NCBI GenBank assembly: GCA_032622095.1
Contig: CP136064.1
Coordinates: 279,395,614-279,459,613, forward strand
Direction of reading: 5' to 3'
Length of the DNA: 64,000 bases
Origin: Siphonodentalium dalli
Lineage: Eukaryota; Mollusca; Scaphopoda; Gadilida; Siphonodentaliidae
A model generated the notes under the pieces. It worked only from the letters and a program-made list of their open reading frames with translations. It was not told the origin of the DNA and made no database searches. The number at the start of each line of letters is the position of its first letter. Position 1 is the stretch's first letter. Below, in pieces: positions 1 through 13,000 of the stretch. Made by a program: the position numbers and the translations under genes.

Positions 1-149
1 AATACATTAATTGTATGTGTTTATTCCATCACAAAATAACAATTGATGAAAGAAAATATGATAATCATGCATCACATATTACAACACATCAGATATATTT
101 CCCAACCCTTTACAATGAATGCTAACGCCGATAGCAATGTAACTGTTTT

Positions 150-806
150 GAGAAACCTGCTAAAACCCTAGAGGGTGAATTTCATTATGCTACCCTACCC
201 AGTGGGCTAGCATCACCAAATTCATACTCTGGGGACCTCATTCTGCGTGGCCTCATCTGCTATGGGAGACCTGCAAATAGATTTAAGTTCCCAGATGGTG
301 AAGATGATGATGTGCACCCATTGGGAACCTCGATTATGCATTGTATCATCTGCCAGTTTGGGGATATAGAGAAACTAAAATGAAAAAGAAAAGTAAACTT
401 TCTAAAGAAACTAAAAAACTTGTTAATCAAAACAATAAAGATAGGACTCATCTTCTCTGGAAAGTAACTTTATTGTCAAATTAACAAGTTTTTTTAGTTT
501 CTTTAGAAAGTTTCTTTAATAGTTTAATATAGTTTCTCTAGATCCCCAAATTGGTAGACAAAACAATGCATAATCAAGGTGCCAAATGGGTGCACATCAC
601 CATCTTCACCATCTGGGAACTTAAATATGAGTCTATGTCTCCAATAGCGGATGAGGCCATGCAGAAAGAGGTGTCCATCCGGTAGCATCACTAAATTCCC
701 ACAGGATTAATTTGATGCTAGCCTGATGTGCGTGGTAATGTCAGTAAATTCGCCCTCTGAGGACCATATTCTGCAAATGTCCGGCACCATATTTTCAGAC
801 CTGTTA
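150..806. mobile_element. Family E hairpin element, head-to-head palindromic copy
   Basis: Family E elements are built from inverted repeats around GAATGAGGTCCCCAGAGGGT and its complement, with an internal part containing a GATATAGAGAAACT stretch. This copy is a large imperfect palindrome. Roughly 265-440 is matched in reverse complement by 465-660, with the centre near 452. The right end has the family terminus (CTGCAAATGTCCGG). It looks like two E copies joined at their inner ends. No coding capacity was seen. It lies in an NCAPG2 intron. Confidence 0.7.
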
Positions 807-840
807 TCACAGAGAAGCAAGTGTGTGAAATTGAGGCATC

Positions 841-968
841 TTATTTACAGGGTATAAAGTTACTTCTGGAGAATCGATTAGCACAATCAACACTCGAACC
901 ATTCTTATTTACAGGGTATAAAGTTACTTCTGGAGAACCCATTAGCACAATCAACACTCGAACCATTC
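841..968 (+). repeat. 64-bp tandem duplication spanning a splice acceptor of NCAPG2
   Basis: Positions 841-904 and 905-968 are near-identical 64-bp copies of TTATTTACAG plus the first 54 bases of the exon. They differ at about two bases. Only the second AG (ending 914) gives an open frame. Use of the first AG adds 64 nt, shifts the frame and soon reaches a stop. The first copy is therefore either a dead acceptor or a source of unproductive splicing. Confidence 0.85.
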
Positions 969-1067
969 TTACCAAAGCTTCAGAATTTTATCCACGATAA
1001 CTCTGAGCCAGTCAGAATCGCTATTCTTGATCTGCTGCTTTCTGTGAAAAACATGAGATCAATCAAG
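915..1067 (+). CDS. NCAPG2: NCAPG2 exon 1 of window
   Basis: 51 codons, phase 0 at both ends. Acceptor TTATTTACAG, donor GTGAGA. It encodes the HEAT-like segment GIKLLLENPLAQSTLEPFLP followed by IHDNSEPVRIAILDLLLSV. The upstream duplicate acceptor (ending 850) would shift the frame. Confidence 0.9.
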
Positions 1068-4000
1068 GTGAGAGGATATACAAACAATACTTATCCATTT
1101 CATGGCTGGAGCTGCAGCAATTCATTCTCTTATAAGGAGCCTCACATATATAAGAGAAATCACTGGCGTCAAGGTAACTATTGTTATGCCATTGAATTCT
1201 CTTATATATGCGAGGCTCCTTATGGGAAACTCGCATATAACAGAATGCATTGGCACAGGATTTTTACAAAATTTCAGTACGCTCCAGTCATGGAAGAGTT
1301 AAAGATACTTAACCACATCAAACTACTGTAAAAAGCCCTGCAAATCTGTGTAATATACATATAGAATATGTAGCTAGTGCCATCATAAACTGTTTATGTC
1401 CGTGAGGGGGATTAGAGTATCTATTGGATGATAATAATGGCTTTGAGCGCATTAGCATGGTAATTATAATGAAAATGAATTCATGAATGGAGTCATAAAT
1501 TCATTTTCATTATAATTAGCATTTTGATTGCATCGTTCACAGAGTACACAAGTGTATTTTGCATGAATCCATGGCTCAAATTCATTCATTTGTTTGCATA
1601 TATTCTGTTGAGTATAAAAGGAGATGGTCCCATTAATGGCCAGATTTAGTGTACAGTACCCTTTAAAGGCACCTAATAATTTCAAATCAATGGCTCTATT
1701 GGTTGTGAAATTTGAAGATCCATCTCAATAGTGTGGACAATTCATATGACCATCGTTATAAAGCCATGTATTTTAAGTTTATGTTTACATATTGCAGTAC
1801 TGGCAGATAGTTCCATTGGAGCACATTATGTATAGGCTGGAGGTTGACGAGAGATCCGTGTGTGAGCGGATTGTGAGGCTCGTCGGCAGCACATTCTGTC
1901 CTAAAGACCAACCCCTCGATGTGCAGTCGGAGTGGTGTCAGAAACTAATTCTCATGTACCCAGACAGTGTGCGACACTTCTACACCTTCATCAAGAATGA
2001 AATGACAGTGGAAGAATCAGGTACAGACAAAAAAACATACTACTGATTTTTCTTGCACCCAAGCTTGAACATCTTTCATATTTTGCATTCAAATTCTCAG
2101 CATTCTCTTACAACATACTTGCTTAGGAGCTAACCTAGGCAGATTTTAGACCTGTTAACCCTTTACCCAACAGAAGGGCCCTGTGCCAATGCATTCTCTT
2201 ATATATGCGAGTCGACCATAGGTCACCTCGCATATATAAGAGAATGCATTGGCTTAACACATTAAAAATTATAAAATTGTTAAAGAATGTAAGAAAAAAT
2301 GGTAAAAAGTGTTAAAAAAAGATTTTTTTTAGGCCAATGCATTCTCTTATATATGCGAGGCGACCTATGGTCGACTCGCATATATAAGAGAATGCATTGG
2401 CACAGGGCATAACTGTAACCATCACAATGTGGTCAATGAGCCGGTTCCAATGATACCCATATTTGTATGGTTCTATTGAGACAGACCGAAGATATTTTAG
2501 GCTGTTGAAGCTTTATTTGGCCGGTTTGTTGGGTAAAGGGTTAAGTGTCTAATCACAATGATGTTGGCACCAATTACACTATCATTCTATAATTATTTTG
2601 TATTTACATTTATTTTGTAATTATTTTTTCAACTGTGCCTTTGTAGTTTGTTCATACATCTGTCAGTCTGTCACTTTCCGGATATCAACATTATTTCAAT
2701 GAATGAAATATTGTATATCTGTTTATGAACAAAAAGTACACACTTCTATCCACCTTTGTTCGAATATTGATGAGACATGTACTTTCCTAGTCATTGGTAT
2801 CTAGTACTAATGTTAGATTTACACCTAGCTTATTGTATCATAGCTGTTACCGTTGTATCCTTATTTCAGTCTCCTACATTATAATGATCTGAATTACACC
2901 TAGCTTATTGTATCATAGCTGTTACCCGTTGTATCCTTATTTCAGTCTCCTACATCATAATGATCTGCAAATGTTTGTTGGTATGTGTGAAAAAGGAGAG
3001 AGATATTCAACAGAGCATGCTACAGGGTGACGAGAGTGCAGCTAGCCAGGTAAATATTTTATTACTTTATCATATGTCTTATCCTCAGGCCTGTAAATAT
3101 CGTGTCGGACATCAGCAGAATGAGGTCACCAGAGGGTGAATTTACTAGTAGTGATGTTACTCCATGCAGTGGGCTAGCGTCACTAATTTCACCTGCGGAC
3201 CTCATTCTGCTTAGGCCTCATCTTCTCTTGAAAGTATCTTTATTGTCAAATTAACAAGTTTTTTTTTAGTTTCTTTGGAAACTTCTTTAATTTTAGTTTC
3301 TTTTAGTTTAGTTTCTCTATATCCCCAAACTGGCAGATGGATGACACATGGCATAATCAATTTTTTTTTGCAATTTTCATAACCTCTTTTCAAAACATTT
3401 AAATTGGAACAAAAATAATATAAATTGTGGAAAGATTTCTGTAAAAGTACCCAAAAAAAGTATTTGTATGTATATATATTCTACCACTGATTCTTCATTA
3501 CTTTTTGGATGTGACCTTTATGGATTTGACCTATGTTTATGTTAATAGGAAGAGGATAGCCAAGATGAAGAACTTGATGAAAATGCTGTCAGTATAAAGA
3601 ATGTTACCATGGTATCCAGGTGGTGTGAAGTAATGTGTATTCTCGGCTCTGGTATGGCAGACAGACTCTATAAGGTTGGTATTAATAATGTTACCATGGT
3701 ATCCAGGTGGTGTGAAGTAATGTGTATTCTCGGCTCTGGTATGGCAGACAGACTCTATAAGGTTGGTATTAATAATGTTACCATGGTATCGAGATGGTGC
3801 GAAGTAATGTGTATTCTCGGCTCTTGTATGGCAGACAGACTCTATAAGGTTGATATTAATAATGTTACCATGGTATCGAGATGGTGCGAAGTAATGTGTA
3901 TTCTCGGCTCTGGTATGGCAGACAGACTCTTTTAGGTTGGTATTAATAATGTTACCATGGTATCAAGATGGTGTGAACTTCACACCATCTTGATACCATG

Positions 4001-7000
4001 GTAACATTAATAAATACCAGAGTCGAGTATTTTTTTCCTGAATCAATGAGGTGGGTGGATTTTATTTTTTTATTTCCGAGACCAATAAGTTTTTACAAAC
4101 GCGGAACAAAAAAGTTAATGCAGCCGTGTCTGAGACTCAAATATTGTTTTTATTTTTTCAAGTAAATCATGATTGATCTGTTTGAGATTCATCACTATCT
4201 GCTTATACAATGTATTCATATCTGGAAAGGCAGATTCTGTGGGTTTCATGGACATGGATTTCTACAGTTGGAATAAGATTAATATTTATATAATTTTTGT
4301 ATCTTTTGTGTTTGATATTTGTGTTAAAATTCAAAGGGTTTACGCCGGCCGGAAAATTCTTTTGGCCAATTTGTTTTCCATTTCTGAATTTTTTTTGGCC
4401 ATATTTTAGAAACATTGGACAAATATTGGAACCACAAAAATATGATCATTGAAAAAACCAAAAAATAATGACAAAAAGTAGTGCAAACAACTATAGAACA
4501 TACTCACAAAAATATAAATGGTCTTATATGAAATAATTGATACTGCAAGTAGGCACTGATGAGAGCTGCAAAACACTGTAATAATTTTGTATGTGATGCA
4601 GAAATCATTCATTTCAACTGTGGATACCCTTCCTTATCTGTATGAGCCGGGGTCCATATGAGCCAGGGTCCGTAACAGCCAGTTGTCCGTAAAAACCAGG
4701 GTCTGTATCAGCCACCATTCATAAAGTTTTAGCTGATATTGTATATCAATATAAACTAGCAAATATATACCTATTGTTGATACCATAAAGCAATAAAGTG
4801 TTGTCTATTGATTAAGAAAGGACATGGTACTAGTGGCTAATAATAAATAAACATGTGTGCCTTCTGATAAATTGTTACCTAAACAGCTACTGATTATACC
4901 TTCCATGACCAGCTGCCATGACTGGAGCTTCCTGAAAATTAAAAAAAGGGAGCCTTGGATATATAAGAGAATACATTGGCCTAACAATATTTACCTTGAC
5001 CTTGTAAGCCAGTCAGTGGAAGACTTGCATATATAAGAGAATGCACTGGCACAAGATCTTTAATGCTGCACCAGCACAGCTCACGTCAAAAGTGTTAACT
5101 GCTGACGAATGTAAGGGTTTCAGTGAGATCTGGTGATTTTCGGAGAGGCGATTGCTGACTATAGGTTTGAAATTTGTTTTTCAAATGAAATTTTCTTTGG
5201 TAGTTTTTAGAAAAAATATGACCATTGGCCACTAACAGCATGAACTGTGCATATGAATTAACTAATATCTGGACATTACATCCACAGGAAGATTACAAAG
5301 ATATCAGGAAGGACTTGTATTATAAGCTTGCTCTGACCTTACAAGAAATGATGAAGATGTGTTCAGTAAGTCTATGTTTCATTTCATTAAAGCCCTGTCA
5401 TTGTTTTTTATATATTTTTTCATGCTTTTCTTTCGACCTTAGGGATAAAAAGAGAAAGCATTATCTGCTTTACTCCAGGCTGAGAATATGGTTCCGGATG
5501 TTAGTGTGTCAGCTTATGTTAGGCCAAAAAAAAAAGATATGTGATTCTCAGGCAATTTTTTTTTGAAAATCAATGCGGGCGCGAGGGTTTTATTTTTATT
5601 TTTTTATTTTTTTATTTTTTTTCTGCCCACCGACTGGCATAGTAAGCATGAGTTATTATACCTTGCCAGGTTCATAAAATGTAGGGAGAACTTTGTAATG
5701 GATTTAAACTAATTTAATCTGATATAAAGAATGAGAAATTATGACATTATGCTACCCATACATAATATAGGGATTACCTAGAATGATATATATTTTTCCG
5801 CCAAGGAGAAGCCCTTCAACTGAACTATATGGATTATTATCCTTGGCCTTGTGTTATTAGGAGGGTTAAAATTTATTGTCCGTTTATTGCGTACTCCGGT
5901 CAATCAGCGATCGGATTAGCTCACGCATGAATGCGTCCCGTGCAAATCCCGCGCTCTTAACAATTCATCTAGCCAGTTTTATTTCTCTCCTTGGACCTAT
6001 CAGACGTGGTTTTAACTCAATATTTATTGTTGATAACAAACTTGCAATTTATCCGTTGCTTACCCGGTCGTTTAATATTTTTAAGTACGCTCAGAAACTC
6101 TTCGTTTCATAGTATGCGCAACGCAATTTATAAAAATTCCGTGTTTTTTATCGACAAAATCACGTTGAGAACTTTGCCATTGATGGCCATTTTGACAATG
6201 ACTACAGACGCACATCGTTTACTTGTAGAAAACCTATATTGCATTATTGTGCTACATATACGGTGGCATGAATCGTCCGATTTCGGAATCCACGTGGTAC
6301 GGTATGCGAAGTCTCCTAATTTCGTGCTAACTATTTCATGAAGCCGACTTCTCGCTATGTTCATTTCATGTACACTACCTCATCGTATATGCAACAGCTC
6401 TGTTAGTGCGCAGAAAGTTGGCCAGGACAGAAATGTCTCCTTTGACGATAATTTTACATGTATTCATAAACAAGATAGAACTTGTAATACAATGAAATTT
6501 CTTTTGCCTCAACTAATTGTAAGTTGAAGTTGAGCGACATTTGGATAATGATTATCACAGAACATCATTGTACATATACAACATGTCGTTATAATTAATT
6601 GTGCTTACCGATTAATATTTGCAAATCTTAGCTAGCCCGAATGTATTACTATTAACATGAGGACTCGTATTTGGATACTTGGAACGTCGCGAACGTTACA
6701 TCGACTTCAAGATATTTATTTGAAATTTTGACCCTGTTCTTGCGATTCCATTTTCTTTCCCTCATTGTATCATCGGAACAATCGTTAGCAACAATGAGAT
6801 TATGTTTGTTATAACATATAGTATTATATGGCCTATGTTCAAATAATGCTGTGTCTCTTGAATAGTCTCGTTCTTTCATGCCTGTCCAGTATTACTGACA
6901 GTGTCCGGTTGCTACGAATCGTGCAACTGGTTTGATTGGGGACTAGGATTATCTGACACAAGATTGGGCACCAAGGATTTTTATTTCAAGTTCCAGGGCT

Positions 7001-10000
7001 CAAAATATATTTAATTTTACGAGAATCAAATGCTGAATCATGTTAGTCATAAAGCACTGCAAATTGTAAAGTTTTGTGAGAATCATTACGGGAATCGATT
7101 CGGTGATTCTCGTCGAATCTTGAAGCCTGAGTTCCCATTGTCGAATGGCGATCTCCATCAATTCATACCGGTACTCTGTCGCTATTTCGGCAACAATTGT
7201 GTCTGTTTCTTTGCAATCACTCAATGTATTTTGCTGAATGGGCTTCCCTGTTCCATGACTACACAGATATGCAAGTGCAGTAGCCTGAACCTTCAGCTAT
7301 AGTTTGCTTAAATATCCAAGGATACTTCCGTCCGTGGTCAGAACTCTTTGGAGATATTTTGGATGAGAGCCTTTAGCTGGCCTACTTGTGGCAAGTCACC
7401 ATACCCGTGTGACCTAGCATGGTCGCAGTGTTGAAATGATTCATTGGCTAGCCAGTGTCTCAATAAATATTCAGTCAATCAATGTTTATACTTTTGATGA
7501 TTTTGATGTTTCACATTTCCATGTGTTCACTGTAACAAATAGACAACATCTGAACTGTTATCCTCAGACATTAGTGTTTTCGATACATTCAAATTATGAA
7601 TTAACATGATACAAAATGGTGAGCTTAAAAACATGTATGGCGAGCCATAATTGTTCCATACTAGTACAAGGGTGTCAGTGCCTCAAAGGCTCAATGACAT
7701 ACGAACTGACTATATCAATATGGCGTGCGTCAATTTTCACTGATACCGACATACTTCTGCGCTTTCAATCCGTGAATAGTCAAGGTGAACTACTATGCAT
7801 TTATATTGTCATGTGCCCCGATGCACTGCCAATAGCCTTTCCAACAGAGTCCATCACTTGGCTCTCTACCTTCTATTTCCACATATAGAAAAGATAAAAT
7901 GTCAAATAGCCTTCACTCACGTATTTAATAAGCACAGTTACAGGCAATGCATTTATATTGCGCAGGGCTGCTGACACTATAATTTCCATCAGAGACCAAC
8001 ACATGGCTCTTTTCCTTCTATTGCCTCATATCCAATTGATTATCGGGCAAATAACAGAAAGGACAGCATTTGTAATGTCACACATATAAAGTGCAGTTAC
8101 ATGAACAGCGTTTATATTTATATTGCGCATGACCACTGCAGGCCTGCGTATTGGAGGCACACGACGGTTCGATTCACATGACGGTTGCGAAATCTAGGTT
8201 GCGCCAAGGTTGTGTGAGGTTCTCGCGATACTGATTATAACTGTTTGTGTAACTTATGGGTACCTAAGGACAACCAGACAGCCGACACATACTAGTATGT
8301 TATGGCTTGCGCATATTTTGCATTCCGCAGACCTGCCAGTGCCAATTTCAGAAGAGTCCAAAACATATCTCTTCTCCTTCTATTACTAAATATCCATATG
8401 ATTATCTGGTGAATAGAATACCTAAATGACTAACACGAATGACAGCTTTTGTATCATCACACATATACAGCGCCGTTCCGCAAGAAGCCTCTATATCGTG
8501 TATGACCACTGCCCAGTACCAGTGACTGGCGGGTGCTACTATCATTGAGTCGGAAAACCAATCTTCATGGGCGCACGCCTCAGCACCTGAGCCTTAGGGT
8601 GGGGAAGACTCATCATGTGCCGCTGACAGCGCACCAGCCAACCAGCCTTCAGTTCTTCCCAGATGAAAATGCAGCTCAAGCTCTCATTTTCTCTCACAAT
8701 CCAGAAGACGGATGTAATTGCATCCGTAATATAATCGTTCGTTGTGTTTCTCTCAAATTAAATGTCTTTGTGGAATAGACCTCGATACATGCATGTTTAG
8801 TTACACTTTCACATTCCCATACTTTAACTGCGATGGGACCGGTTTTTAAATATACCTCCAATAGTTTAATATTGAATCAACGGTTACTGTAACCATGCAC
8901 ATTTTGTCAAGAGGGAGAGTGCAAAGTTTAATGCTCATGAATTAGAGAATTACAAGTGCATACGGGTGCGAGTACAATTGCTCCTGTCATCTGGGAAGGA
9001 CTGAGACTTCTGACTCTTCCCCACGGTCTATGGCCCACTCCATTACGAGAGTGGGTCTTGTCTCCCTGGAATCATTCTCCCTCGGGATATGTCCAGGCCT
9101 GCTCTACCTTCAGAGGACTTTCCGTACGCGTATAAAACATTCTCCTCACCGTAAGCAAGGGCACCGCGAAAACTGTTCTTGCACAGGAGAAATCGGTTCT
9201 CATCGTCCTCTTCGTCGAGAAGTGACAGTATCTTACCTGCAGTTTAATTTCTAGCAGGTAAGACCACGTGGCCACATAATGAACGGAATTTACCTTATTA
9301 ACATTATTTTGCATTAACTAACAAAATGTTTTGTGTATTATGCATGCTAATAACTAACAATGTCTTGTCTTGCTTATAGTCAACAATATTCGACTTTGAT
9401 GGCCACTCACCGTGCGGGTTGCTCAAGAAATAAACGCAGCAATATGCGGTATTGTCATTGTTGGATAAAGGCCCGTTGGTCCATGGTTAAACAATTTGAG
9501 CAAACGTACCAGTCTTACCTCGGGCAGGACCAGTTCGGCCCCCCTGGTCCTGCATCAGCAGACTTTGGGTGGCAGCGTGCAGTTCTCGGAGATTCGGGCA
9601 ACCAATCCTCCAGAACACCCGCACAATCGCCTTTGGAGGCTGTTCTGGGTGGGGCAGTCTCGATGTCCGGTGCCGCTCAATGCGCTCCAGCTAAAAGGCC
9701 TTCTGACGCTTCCCCACGGCGCTGTGGCCCACCCCATTACGAGGGTCGGTCTTGTCCCCCTGGAAACGTCATCCCACGTGATACGTCCAGGCCTGCTCCT
9801 CTGCCGTCATGGGATCCTAGTGGTATGTCATCGACGTTTATTCCAGCTTGTCTGGACCACCTGCATTCGGGAGATTCGGTGGGGGGGTTTTCTCTGGTCA
9901 AATGGATCCTTCTAATTTTATCTTTTTGCTGACCTTCTGGCATTGGGGTGGGCCAAAGCACCTTAACTTTAACTGCGAGAGCATTTATACATCGTTCGAG

Positions 10001-13000
10001 CCATTCCCCGAGTGGGCTTCCCTATAGTACCTTATCTCAACCTGATGCAGGGTGTTCTGTTGCTGTGGTCGATACTGACATGCTTCCTATACTTCTCATG
10101 GCGTCTGATGGCTTTGACGATGATGGGCAAGAATCACGGGATTCTGTCGTTCCTAAGGAACTCGCTTTGCGTATGGAAACGACATGGATCGATCTCTTGT
10201 ACAAAACTTCATCACAGGATATGTGTCAACTGACTTACACAAACTTGCACAACTGTACCAGTCTTTACCTCTGGATGAACCAGTTCGAGCCCCATGGTCC
10301 TGCACCAGCAGTCCGTGGCAGGCGGGGTGCCGTTCTCGGAGATTCGGGCAACCAATCCTCCAGGACAATCGCACCCGAGCCTTTGGAGGCTGTTCTGTGT
10401 GGGGACGACTCGATGTCGCATACTGTCAATAGCGCTTTCTATTTTGGAAGATATCTACAGAAATCACTCTCATCACATGAAAACAAGAAGAAGATGCAGT
10501 GAAGTCAGCAGCAGAAGAAGAAGTCTCTACTTGCTCGGTTTCTAGCTGGCACGTATGGTGTGGCACTGCCTGGGACGTTTCTTCCTAAAACCAGGGGGGG
10601 GGGGGCAGGTACAAGCTTGAGCAATACTGGAATCTGAATTTATGAGCTCTTTCACATAACATATCAAAGCTGATTCATGACTAAATCACATTTACATGAC
10701 ATCTGTTTTGGAAGAGTACATTCCCGTCAAACTGGAATATTAAATTTATTGCTCGTTGCCTCCTCCTGGGCTTGCATTCTAATCCATATAGTTTAGTTGA
10801 AGGGCTTCTCCTTGGCGGAAAAATATAATTTTTAATATTAAAATTAGTTTTTCCTCAAGGGAAGTCTGAAACTGAACTATCATAGATCCCTCCCATGGCG
10901 GTGCCATTCCCAACCCCGCGACTCGCAAATCTTCTTATTAAAAGTCGGAAATAAAACTGGCTAGATGAATTGTTAAGAGCGCGGGATTTGCACGGGACGC
11001 ATTCATGCGTGAGCTAATCCGATCGCTGATTGACCGGAGTACGCAATAAACGGACAATAAATTTTAACCCTCCTGATAACACAAGGCCGAGGATAATAAT
11101 CCATATAGTTCAGTTTCGGGCTTCCCTTGAGGAAAAACTAATTTTAATATTAAAAATTATATAGTGATATGATTTTAATATCGGTACAATCATGTGCCTG
11201 TGATGACAATATACCTGATAGTTATTATTGCCTATGGTCTTTTGTTGAATACCCACACATACACCATTGTATTTAGCTCCTATTCGATATTTGAAACATA
11301 ACTAATTTCTGTATTGACAGTTTCCTATTTTCGTGTTACCGATTTGGCCAATCCAAAATCAAAATAAAATGGTCCAACGTGGGCCATTATTTTCGACCAG
11401 TCTATGTCTGAGAATCAAAACCCTTTTTTTTTTTTTGGCCTAATTAATTAGTAGTATGTCAGTGAAGTGTGTAGTCAGGTGTCAAGTTAATTGGTGTCAC
11501 TGAGTGAACGCATGGTATGAGTGACGACTGGATGTGGGAGAGGACTTCACTTGTGTCTATGATCTGGATCTATCAAGTCAATTTATTACCGGACATTTGC
11601 AGAATGAGGTCCCCAAGAGGGTGAATTTAGTCATGCTCCCACTAGCGTCACCAAGTTCATCCTCTGGGGACCTCATTCTGCATGGCCTCATCTGCTATGG
11701 GAGACCTATACTCAGATTTAAGTTCTCAGATGGTGAAGTTGGGCACCTAAATTATGCAATGTGTCATCTGAAAATTTGGGGATATAGAGAAACTAAACTA
11801 AAAAGGAAAGAGAAACTTGTTAATTTGGTAATAAAGATACTTTCCAGAGAAAATGGGTCCTAAGCAGAATAAGGTCCCCATAGGATGATTTGGGGATGCT
11901 AGCCTACTGTGAGTAGTGTCACCCTCTGGGGACCTCATTCTGCAAATGTCCGGCATCATATTTTCAGGACTTCTTTACTCGTATATGATGTTTTGTTCTG
12001 TAGTTTAGAATGTTGTCTGCGAACCTCACACTTCTTTTCATTTTTATATCTCTTTTAACCCTTTACCCAACAAACCGGCCAAGTAAAGCTTCAACAGCCT
12101 AAAATATCTTCGGTCTGTCTCAATAGAACCATACAAATATGGATATCATTGGAACCGGCTCCTTGACCACATTGTGATAGTTACAGTTATGCCCTGTGCC
12201 AATGCATTCTCTTATATATGCGAGTCGACCATAGGTCGCCTCGCATATATAAGAGAATGCAATGGCCTAAAAAAAATCTTTTTTTAACACTTTTTACCAT
12301 TTTTCTTACATTCTTTAACAATTTTATAATTTTTAATGTGTTAAGCCAATGCATTCTCTTATATATGCGAGGCGACCTATGGTCGACTCGCATATATAAG
12401 AGAGTGCATTGGCACAGGGTCCTTCTGTTGGGTAAAGGGTTAACTTTTACTTTACACTCAAAGCATATAACAAACTGAAAGAATTGTAAGTTTTGTTTGA
12501 GCCATAATTTGTGTTTATATTAATTGTATTTCTTCTTTGTAGGACAAATCGATAGTTGAATGCTTGGTTTATTTAGCCGGCAGGATTCCACCTGATTATG
12601 TGCCTTCAATCAGGTAACTAATAATTATATAAGATAAGGATAAATTTTATTTAACCCTTTACCCAACAAACCGGCCAAAAACGGCCAAATAAAGCTGCAA
12701 CAGCCTAAATTATCTTGGGTCTGTCTCAATAAAACCATACAAATATGGATATCATTGAAACCGGCTCATAGACCACATTGTGATAGTTACAGTTATGCCC
12801 TGTGCCAATGCATTCTCTTATATATGCGAGTCGACCATAGGTCGCCTCGCATATATAAGAGAATGCATTGGCCTAAAAAAAATCTTTTTTTAACACTTTT
12901 TACCATTTTTTCTTACATTCTTTAACAATTTTATAACTTTTAATGTGTTAAGCCAATGCATTCTCTTATATATGCGAGGCGACCTATGGTCGACTCGCAT

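Larger units (their letters stand above)
5795..11140. mobile_element. 5.3-kb element with 166-bp near-identical terminal inverted repeats
   Basis: Positions 5820-5985 are the reverse complement of 10948-11113 with about two mismatches in 166 bp (about 99%). Weaker similarity extends outward to roughly 5795 and 11140. The right side holds an extra copy of the terminus (about 10779-10830) and a local inverted pair around TTTTTAATATTAAAATTA, suggesting a nested or rearranged end. No transposase, polymerase or integrase was recognised in the ~5 kb interior, and open frames are short. The high TIR identity suggests recent activity or gene conversion. The whole element sits in the intron between exons 5 and 6. 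Confidence 0.8.

Noticed and set aside
2186-2400. CRISPR-like alternation of repeats and spacers
   Set aside because: The repeats are palindromic transposon parts with TTAA-bounded ends in a eukaryotic intron; there is no array of unique spacers and no cas gene.
3600-3935. A 108-codon repetitive protein
   Set aside because: The array lies across an exon end and donor of NCAPG2; a stop follows in the fourth copy, and only the first unit is needed for the family alignment.
9360-9932. 190-codon open frame in the long-TIR element
   Set aside because: GC-richer sequence keeps several overlapping frames open on both strands; no family motif was recognised, so it is reported only as a duplicated segment.
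12187-12478. Similar small open frames on both strands with YKRMHW-type repeats
   Set aside because: They arise from the palindromic module in family A and recur at each copy; no start context or splice logic supports translation.
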